Shown here piece after piece: positions 51,910 through 58,052 of a stretch of 58,052 nt of DNA (the first letter of the stretch is position 1; every line of letters starts with the position of its first letter). Location of the stretch: NCBI GenBank assembly GCA_900315975.1, contig ONBA01000028.1, positions 1 through 58,052 on the forward strand. The letters are read 5' to 3'. A model generated the notes under the pieces. That model ran no database searches and was not told the DNA's origin. It worked only from the letters and a program-made list of their open reading frames with translations. The position numbers were made by a program, and so were the translations under genes. The DNA is from an uncultured Ruminococcus sp. (GTDB lineage Bacteria > Bacillota_A > Clostridia > Oscillospirales > Ruminococcaceae).

Positions 51910-53889
51910 TCATTTTATGTATGTTTCCGCCTGTCTGGCTTCGATCGCGTTCATGAGCAATTTTACAGCGTCAGTAACATTGGAGTTTTCGAGCTGAGCA
52001 GCAGCCATAGTCTGATGACCGCCTCCGCCGAGTTCTTCCATAACTACCTGAACGTTCAGTGCACCGAGAGAGCGGGCAGAAATATTAACCGTACTGCCAG
52101 TTTTGTAAATAACGAATGATGCATCAACATCTGAAATACTGAGAAGTTCGTCAGCAGCCTGCGGCGCAACGATACGGATATCGTCGGACTTGAAATCAGC
52201 TACAGCGATCGCGCATTTCTTGAAGAGTTTTGCACTTCCGACTATCTGGGTTTTACGCTTGTAAGCGTCGAATGAATTTGAGAACAGAAGTTTTACCGAA
52301 ACAGTATCAGCGCCGAGTTTTTTGAGGAAAGCGGCAGCTTCAAAGGTTCTCACACCTGTTCTCATAACGAAGTTTTTGGTATCGAGCATAATACCTGAAA
52401 GAAGTGCTTCCGCGTGGATAGTAGGCATTTTCACATCGTCATCGAACTTGAAATACTGTATAAGCTCAGTGACCATTTCAGAAGCTGACGAAGCATATGG
52501 TTCGTGATAGAAGATCACCGCATTATCGATGAAATTGACTGTTTTGCGGTGGTGATCAACAACAACGACCTGTCTGATCTTATCATAGAGTTCGCGGCTT
52601 TCGATGAAGTCTTTATTGTGTGTATCAACGATGATGAGAAGATCGTTTTCCTCAGCGTATGAAACAGCGGCAGACGGGGTGATAAAGAGGTTTTTATCGG
52701 TCTGTGACTCTACGATGTCGATAAGGTGAGAAGCGAGGTTCTTGTTCCTGTCAACGACGATATGAACGTTTTTGCCCAGAAGCTGGACTGCGCCCGCGAG
52801 ACCGCATGATGCCCCGACAGAATCGAGGTCGCCGAATCTGTGACCCATAATGAAAATGTTGTTCGCATGACGAATAACGTCTTCCATAGCATTCGCAATA
52901 ATACGTGTCTTGGAGCGAGACATTTTCTCTACGCCCTTAGAAACTCCGCCGAAGAAGCGGTAGCCGTTATCAGTTTTTACAACTGCCTGATCGCCGCCGC
53001 GACCCAGCGCCATATCAAGGCACTGACGGGCAAACTTTTCACTTTCAGCGAGTGAAGACGCACCCTGTCCGACACCGATTGAGAAGGTGAGAGGGTACTT
53101 TCCGGCAATTTTGATATTGCGTGCGAGGTCGAGAATCTTAAACTTATTTTCGATTTTTTCCTCGATATGACGGCTTTCAATGACTGCATAGAATGTATTT
53201 GAAGCAGTTTTTTTAATAAAGCCGTTAGTAGTGCTCATAAATCTTTCGATGAGCTGTTCTGTTTCCACAGATGCGAGAGCTTTTTCACTTTCCTTAGCAT
53301 TCTGCATAATATCGTCGTAGTTGTCGATAGAGATAATAACGACATTTGGCTGTGATTCATCAGAACGTTTTTTCAGATTGAAGTAAGCAGTTTCGTCGTG
53401 AAAGTATATGATGAGGAAGGAGATATTCTCACTCTCATCGAATTTTTCCATAGAAGTCTTATAAATTGAGTTGTTTATAGTGCAGTAGGCAGAGCCGTGT
53501 TCTCTCAGAGAAGCGAGGTCGAGTTTAACAAGGTCCTCGAAATCTCGCCCGTAGACATCAGCCCCGAGGCTTATGATCTCTTCAAATACCTGGTTATACC
53601 AGACTATCTGACCGTTATCGTCAATAACTGCAACAGGCGCAGGAAGGGCGTTCATGTACTGTGCGGCGGAGGTTTCGAGATGAGCGTTCATTTTAGAAAG
53701 ATGACGCATCGAATTCCTTGAATATATCACAGTGATCAGGATAAGAGTGACTGTGAGAACGACACCGATCGCGATGCCTGTAAATGCACAATGTTTGTTA
53801 TCGGTATAAACAGCCAATCCAATGAAAATCATATCAGCGAGTGCGGCTAAAATTAAGATGAAAAGTATCGCTGGAAATTTCTTTTTCAA
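51910..53889 (-). CDS. gdpP: c-di-AMP phosphodiesterase GdpP
   Basis: 659 residues: two membrane helices (about 5-50), a degenerate PAS domain (about 80-150), a degenerate GGDEF domain (about 170-310) and a DHH/DHHA1 phosphodiesterase (about 335-650). DHH motifs: IMGHRFGDLDSVG, IIVDTHNKD, VVVDHHRKTV, and GGGHQTMAAAQL at the end. Cleaves c-di-AMP to pApA, controlling turgor and wall homeostasis. Start is a TTG with AAAGGAG 8 bases upstream. It lies downstream of rnj by 54 bp. Confidence 0.96.
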   Translation of the reverse strand: MKKKFPAILFILILAALADMIFIGLAVYTDNKHCAFTGIAIGVVLTVTLILITVIYSRNSMRHLSKMNAHLETSAAQYMNALPAPVAVIDDNGQIVWYNQVFEEIISLGADVYGRDFEDLVKLDLASLREHGSAYCTINNSIYKTSMEKFDESENISFLIIYFHDETAYFNLKKRSDESQPNVVIISIDNYDDIMQNAKESEKALASVETEQLIERFMSTTNGFIKKTASNTFYAVIESRHIEEKIENKFKILDLARNIKIAGKYPLTFSIGVGQGASSLAESEKFARQCLDMALGRGGDQAVVKTDNGYRFFGGVSKGVEKMSRSKTRIIANAMEDVIRHANNIFIMGHRFGDLDSVGASCGLAGAVQLLGKNVHIVVDRNKNLASHLIDIVESQTDKNLFITPSAAVSYAEENDLLIIVDTHNKDFIESRELYDKIRQVVVVDHHRKTVNFIDNAVIFYHEPYASSASEMVTELIQYFKFDDDVKMPTIHAEALLSGIMLDTKNFVMRTGVRTFEAAAFLKKLGADTVSVKLLFSNSFDAYKRKTQIVGSAKLFKKCAIAVADFKSDDIRIVAPQAADELLSISDVDASFVIYKTGSTVNISARSLGALNVQVVMEELGGGGHQTMAAAQLENSNVTDAVKLLMNAIEARQAETYIK

Positions 53890-53943
53890 TTTTCAGACTC
53901 CTTTCGGAAACTGTAGTTTTGCCTTAAGAAATGCCGGAAACGA

Positions 53944-55791
53944 TCATGTTTCCATGATGATCGGGAGTATCATAGGACTGCGCTTGGTCTTTTCATAGAT
54001 GTAATCGGAAAGAGCGTCACGCATCTTGCCTTTAAGTGTATTCCACTCTTTAAGCTCAGCGTATGAGCAGTTTGAGAGGGTATTGGTAAGAACAGCCTTT
54101 GCTTGAACAATGAGTTCTTCCGACTCTCTGACATAAACAAATCCACGGGAGATTATATCAGGACCTGCAACAATCTCATTGGTAGCTTTTTCAATACCGA
54201 TAACGATAATGATAAGACCGTCCTGAGCGAGATGTTTTCTGTCGCGCAGAACAATAGAACCAACGTCACCGACTCCGAGACCGTCAACGAGAACTCTTCC
54301 TGAGGGAACCTGTGATACTATTTTCATGGTAACGCCGTCAGTTTCGATGACGTTTCCTATTTCAGCGATGATTATGTTTTCGTTTGGCATACCCATTTGC
54401 CGAGCGAGGTCAGCGTGTTTTTTGAGGTGTTTATATTCACCGTGTACGGGTATGAAAAACTTTGGTTTAGTAAGCGACTGCATGAGTTTGAGTTCTTCCT
54501 GACAAGCGTGTCCGGAAACGTGTACCTCGTACATAGCCTCGTAAACAACTTCCGCACCCGACTTCATGAGTTCATTGACAACACGTGTAACGAATTTTTC
54601 ATTTCCGGGGATAGGGGTAGCAGAGATGATGATGAAGTCCATGGGAGTGATATTGACCTTTTTGTGGTCATTCATTGCCATTCTTGTGAGAGCGGACATA
54701 GGTTCACCCTGACTTCCCGTAGTGATAAGAACGATACGTTCACTTTCGTAGCGGTTCATCATTTCGATATCGATTATGATGCCGTCGGGAACAGAGAGGT
54801 AGCCGAGTTCGATAGCAGTATTTATGACGTTTACCATACTTCTGCCGAAAACAGCAACTTTTCTGCCGTAGCGTTCAGCGCAGTTGATGATCTGCTGTAC
54901 GCGGTGGATATTTGAAGAGAATGTAGCGATGATGATACGCTTGCCTTCGCCCTTTTTGAATAGTCTGTCAAAGGACTCGCCGACAGTGCGTTCGGAATGC
55001 GTATAACCCATTCTCTCAGCGTTAGTGGAGTCAGCCATAAGAGCGAGAACGCCCTTGCTTCCGAGTTCACCGAAACGTGCGAGGTCGATAATTTCTCCGT
55101 CGATAGGGGAGTAGTCGACTTTGAAGTCACCTGTATGAACAATAACTCCGGCAGGAGTATGGATAGCCATTCCGACAGAATCGGGGATAGAATGGTTGAC
55201 TTTGATGAATTCAACAGCCATACAGCCCATTTTTACGGTCTTTTTTGGGGCAATAACGTTGAGGTTGACCTTGCCGTAAAGACCCTGTTCCTTGAGTTTA
55301 GCCTCAATGAGACCGATAGTGAGTCTTGTACCGTAAACCGGAACATTGACTTTTTTGAGAAGGTAAGCAAGTCCGCCGATATGGTCCTCGTGGCCGTGAG
55401 TGATAACGATTCCGCGGACTTTTTCGGCGTTGCGCTCTACATAAGTAAAATCGGGGATAACTATGTCTACGCCGGGCATATCGGCATCAGGGAATGCAAG
55501 ACCGCAGTCGAGAATGAACATATCGTTCGAGCATTCAAAAACGGTCATATTCTTGCCTATTTCGTTGAGACCGCCGAGAGGGATTATTCTTACAGGAGTT
55601 TTTCTCGACTCCTTAGGTTGTCTCTGGTTACGCTTAGGCTTTGCAGAATTATCAGCCTGATGTACTGCCGGCATATTGTCCTTTTTCTGGACAGGTGGTT
55701 TACGCGAGTAGTTGCGTTTTTTGGGCGCAGCAGTGCTGCCGCTGTTGTTTCTGCGGTTTCTTTTTCCGTTATTATTGTAGTTTTCGTTCAC
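53944..55791 (-). CDS. rnj: Ribonuclease J
   Basis: 615 residues with a GTG start. The first about 65 residues are a basic, Asn/Lys/Arg-rich tail of low complexity. The core has VITHGHEDHIGG (metal-binding HxHxDH), HTGDFKVD, a beta-CASP domain with SGHACQEELKLM and PVHGEYKHL. It acts as both a 5'-3' exonuclease and an endonuclease in mRNA decay. A long leader precedes it (see separate entry). First gene of the rnj-gdpP-rplI-dnaB-tilS-ftsH operon. Confidence 0.96.
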   Translation of the reverse strand: MNENYNNNGKRNRRNNSGSTAAPKKRNYSRKPPVQKKDNMPAVHQADNSAKPKRNQRQPKESRKTPVRIIPLGGLNEIGKNMTVFECSNDMFILDCGLAFPDADMPGVDIVIPDFTYVERNAEKVRGIVITHGHEDHIGGLAYLLKKVNVPVYGTRLTIGLIEAKLKEQGLYGKVNLNVIAPKKTVKMGCMAVEFIKVNHSIPDSVGMAIHTPAGVIVHTGDFKVDYSPIDGEIIDLARFGELGSKGVLALMADSTNAERMGYTHSERTVGESFDRLFKKGEGKRIIIATFSSNIHRVQQIINCAERYGRKVAVFGRSMVNVINTAIELGYLSVPDGIIIDIEMMNRYESERIVLITTGSQGEPMSALTRMAMNDHKKVNITPMDFIIISATPIPGNEKFVTRVVNELMKSGAEVVYEAMYEVHVSGHACQEELKLMQSLTKPKFFIPVHGEYKHLKKHADLARQMGMPNENIIIAEIGNVIETDGVTMKIVSQVPSGRVLVDGLGVGDVGSIVLRDRKHLAQDGLIIIVIGIEKATNEIVAGPDIISRGFVYVRESEELIVQAKAVLTNTLSNCSYAELKEWNTLKGKMRDALSDYIYEKTKRSPMILPIIMET

Positions 55792-56078
55792 TTTATAACC
55801 TCACTTTCAAAGATAGGAGAAAACGGCTGGAACGGTCATAGCCGAGTAACTCCGGAGCAGACACGACAGGTCATACCGAACATGAATGATGAATCATAAA
55901 ATAGATGTCTGTAACGTACACGCGGCGATAATATCGGACTACAGCCGGTGTGAAATATCAGAGGGGTATGAATTGGTACCATGACTGTCTGTGTTTTAAA
56001 AAATATAATATCTTAATGGCGTTGCGCCAATAAAGCCGTTAACAATATGCCGGACTAAATAAATAGGCATAACTATAC
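55792..56078 (-). promoter_or_regulatory. Long 5' leader of rnj with short reading frame and hairpin
   Basis: About 285 nt precede the GTG. A 48-codon frame (55982-55836, minus strand, no Shine-Dalgarno) ends inside a small stem CGGCT/AGCCG followed by TTTT just ahead of the ribosome site. Another short stem, GGCG/CGCC, lies near the 5' end. No known riboswitch is recognised; autoregulation by RNase J is a possibility only. Confidence 0.4.
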
Positions 56079-56084
56079 ACTCTA

Positions 56085-56113
56085 ATTATACAAAAATGCG
56101 AGGTATATGTCAA
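56085..56113 (-). promoter_or_regulatory. Promoter of the rnj operon
   Basis: Minus strand: TTGACA (56113-56108), 17-bp spacer, TATAAT (56090-56085), a perfect consensus. Confidence 0.9.
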
Positions 56114-56191
56114 TAGTAAAAAAAGAATGATTTGATTATTGTGTACATTTAACAAAAAATTCTGTTTTGAAATTAATCAGATATCCTGTAA

Positions 56192-57292
56192 TTAATGACA
56201 GGACTCGGAGTCTTTTCGTATTTTTTCGGTCCACACAGCGCATAATTCTGCGGCAGTCTCAGAGGACATAGCCTGAGCAACTAATGACAAGCGGTTTCTG
56301 CCGCTTTGTGTGATAATGACCCTGCCATTTGGAGTCATCATGCTTTTTTGCGGAGAGAATTTGTTTACTCTGTCCACTGCGAGTTCACGTTTTGCACTTG
56401 CAAGAGCCGGAAGTTCTTTTAGAACAGAATCAAATCTGTTCATATCTTTAGTTAATTCAAGTACCATAAATAATGGGTCACGCAGAAATCTTGAATGAGC
56501 ATTATAGTCCGGAACTTTTCCGCTGGATTTATAACGTTTTATAAGGTCGCCTGACGAACCGGCGGCTATTTCTGCCGCATAGTGAAAAGAGTCGGGGAGT
56601 AAAACTCTCTCTCCCGCGCGGGTTTTAATGAGGCAGTACGCGAGTGCAAGCTTCTCAGCGGAAATGAAGCCGTTTCCGACTGAATAAGCGTTGACACGCT
56701 GACCGTCGTCAGATATTTGAAATACAAGCCGGTCGCTCTCATCTGAAAAGAATTCTTCCCAAAGTGAACGGACGTTCCTGTTGCCACAGCTTATACCTGC
56801 CGAAATCTTCTCACCTGTAAACCCTGAACAGTCGCGGAGGTTATTGATATATATATTCCTGAACGAAGTTGTGACATTGATTTTCCCCGATTTTTCTGCG
56901 GGTGACGGACTTTCACAGTGCATGATGTCTTCTAAGGCTGAGTCCGGCATAGCGAAGCCTCGTTCATCGTAAAACAGCACTTTTACACCTGATGAGCAGT
57001 TTATAAATACACTGCAATCGGCTGATAAGAGCGGTGCAGAAAACCTGAAAGACGGCAAATCACTGTTTTCGCATATAAAAACATCTCCCCCACATTCGGA
57101 AAATCCGCTGCACAGTGCATAAAGCAGATGAAGTCTTTCAAAGCTTTCGCACGCAGCACTTATCCTTGAAAAGTGTCTTGTAAGTGAACGACCGAGTTCA
57201 GCCATTTCCAATGAACTTACGGAACAGCCGTGTATAGCTTCACATACACCGTTATGAAAGTAAAAATTATTGTTTTCTCCTAAATAAGCCAT
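56192..57292 (-). CDS. Degenerate phosphohexomutase-like protein
   Basis: 366 residues. The order of segments follows phosphoglucomutase/phosphomannomutase: an N-terminal LGRSLTRHF-like helix, FSECGGDVFICENSDLPSFRFSAP, then VFINCSSGVKVLFYDERG where the family has TASHNP...GIKFFDEDG, VFQISDDGQRVNAYSVGNGF where the family has DGDGDR, and RDPLFMVLELTKDM where a RDG..A.L.ll region follows. The active Ser of TASHNP and two metal Asp are changed, so catalysis is unlikely. It is shorter than typical members (about 450-570). A non-catalytic sugar-phosphate-binding or regulatory role is inferred. Similarity is by eye and moderate. It is on the minus strand next to a symporter gene. Confidence 0.5.
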   Translation of the reverse strand: MAYLGENNNFYFHNGVCEAIHGCSVSSLEMAELGRSLTRHFSRISAACESFERLHLLYALCSGFSECGGDVFICENSDLPSFRFSAPLLSADCSVFINCSSGVKVLFYDERGFAMPDSALEDIMHCESPSPAEKSGKINVTTSFRNIYINNLRDCSGFTGEKISAGISCGNRNVRSLWEEFFSDESDRLVFQISDDGQRVNAYSVGNGFISAEKLALAYCLIKTRAGERVLLPDSFHYAAEIAAGSSGDLIKRYKSSGKVPDYNAHSRFLRDPLFMVLELTKDMNRFDSVLKELPALASAKRELAVDRVNKFSPQKSMMTPNGRVIITQSGRNRLSLVAQAMSSETAAELCAVWTEKIRKDSESCH

Positions 57293-57351
57293 AATATCGC
57301 CCCTTAATGATGATGGTTACAGTTTTGACCAAAAAATCGGGTTTATACGTT

Positions 57352-58052
57352 TCAGACCTTATTCATCAGGAACAGCAGTCCGATAAGATTAGGAACAGCC
57401 ATAAGGGCATTGAATATATCCGAAATAATCCACACAGTCTCAGCGTTTATGACTGCACCGACTGCGCAAAGGAGTGAAAAGGCAAAGAAGAATATGTACC
57501 TTGATCTGCCGTGAGTTATGTGAAGAAAAGACTTCTCTCCGCAGTAATACCAGCCAATGATGGTGCAAAGCGCGAAAAGACCGTTGATTATCGCAAGAAA
57601 GCACTCGCTCCTGTCGCCGATAAGTGAAGCTATTGCAGAATTAACAGTTGTATCATGTGAGGCAGTAAGTACAGTAAGAGCGGTCAGTGTACAGCAGACC
57701 ATAGTGTCGAAGAACACTTCAAACATACTCCATGCGGCAAAATCTGTTTTGTTATCGCCGGAACTATGTAAAAGAGGCGAACTTCCGAGTCCTGCTTCAT
57801 TTGAAAAAACACCGCGCCTTATCCCGACAGCAAGCGTGCTTCCTGCAAAGCCTCCGGCGAATTGACGGATTCCCAAGGCTTCACTGACTATTTTCCTCAA
57901 AGTATCGGGTACAGCTGAAAAATGAAGAAGAATAACAGTGACACATACCGCTCCATATGCAGCTGATGCGAGTGGTAACATATACTGTGCAGCGATACCT
58001 ATTCTTTTAGCACTGCCGCTTGTGATAAACAGCACAGTTAAAAAAATGAAGG
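57352..58052 (-). CDS. Alanine/glycine:cation symporter (AGCS), 3' part only
   Basis: The 5' end lies beyond the right edge of the window. About 233 residues of the C-terminal half are visible: GIRRGVFSNEAGLGSSPLLH, FEVFFDTMVCCTLTALTVL, GWYYCGEK and the last helix SDIFNALMAVPNLIGLL are AGCS hallmarks. Takes up alanine or glycine with sodium. The frame remains open to the last base, where it reads F-I-F-L-T-V upstream of the first visible GTG. Confidence 0.85.
   Translation of the reverse strand, partial: FIFLTVLFITSGSAKRIGIAAQYMLPLASAAYGAVCVTVILLHFSAVPDTLRKIVSEALGIRQFAGGFAGSTLAVGIRRGVFSNEAGLGSSPLLHSSGDNKTDFAAWSMFEVFFDTMVCCTLTALTVLTASHDTTVNSAIASLIGDRSECFLAIINGLFALCTIIGWYYCGEKSFLHITHGRSRYIFFFAFSLLCAVGAVINAETVWIISDIFNALMAVPNLIGLLFLMNKV

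Noticed and set aside
1..58052. Search for CRISPR arrays, insertion sequences, integrases and attachment sites
   Set aside because: No regularly spaced repeats, transposase or integrase frames, or tRNA-flanking direct repeats were seen; the tRNA-Ser at the left edge has no duplicated 3' end within the window.

Overview
The window is chromosomal DNA from a Gram-positive, anaerobic, fibre-degrading member of the Oscillospiraceae/Ruminococcaceae, most likely Ruminococcus. The reasons are a GH9 cellulase with a CBM3-like module, a Thr-rich linker and a type I dockerin; a second secreted dockerin protein; an anaerobic class III ribonucleotide reductase; an SPKTG sortase anchor; RNase J, GdpP and YqzL; and very regular housekeeping promoters (TTGACA-like, 17 bp, TATAAT-like). 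There is no prophage, insertion sequence or CRISPR array.

Layout. 0-11 kb: tRNA-Ser(GCU), two lipoproteins (metallo-beta-lactamase fold, GH-like), the GH9-CBM3-dockerin cellulase, a type IV pilin-like protein, a large wall-anchored papain-family protease with a structured 5' leader, pyrE, a zinc-ribbon protein and a membrane-anchored SGNH-like protein that lacks its serine. 11.2-14.1 kb: nrdD-nrdG behind a consensus promoter and an NrdR box. 14.1-15.8 kb: a gene-poor stretch with three candidate structured RNAs around a DUF1292 gene; the largest, about 620 nt, has its own promoter and terminator. 15.8-24.2 kb (minus strand): rarA with two small genes, glyA, a dockerin protein, DUF4364, aroC-aroA and gap. 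24.4-32 kb (plus): a kinase-like protein, then CYTH-phoH-ybeY-era-yqzL-recO-mutS2-YunG-like. 32.2-36.7 kb: a cytidine-deaminase-fold protein with a degenerate GGDEF receptor, a PP2C phosphatase and two tandem zinc-ribbon/TM2 proteins. 37-41.3 kb: FMN riboswitch plus ribD-ribE-ribBA-ribH and a HAD phosphatase. 41.4-45.2 kb: asnB-HD-pyrB, with a PyrI-type zinc domain on PyrB. 45.2-58 kb (minus): a FkbM-type protein, a PH-like protein, the operon rnj-gdpP-rplI-dnaB-tilS-ftsH, a degenerate phosphohexomutase-like protein and a truncated AGCS symporter.

Most unusual points. (1) A large non-coding RNA candidate at about 15.13-15.75 kb that folds into many helices and has no plausible reading frame; its size and ornate fold recall the ROOL/GOLLD/OLE classes, but I could not confirm membership. 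(2) The gap gene has an in-frame deletion removing the active-site Ser-Cys-Thr-Thr-Asn segment of an otherwise well-conserved GAPDH. (3) Several proteins keep a fold but have lost catalytic residues (SGNH, GGDEF, phosphohexomutase). (4) A HAD phosphatase translationally coupled to ribH may supply the orphan dephosphorylation step of riboflavin synthesis. (5) A near-perfect promoter runs straight into a terminator-like hairpin ahead of the CYTH-phoH-era operon.

Start codons were chosen by Shine-Dalgarno spacing and family N-termini, so several genes are shorter than the longest open frame. All functions are read from motifs by eye; no database search was run.
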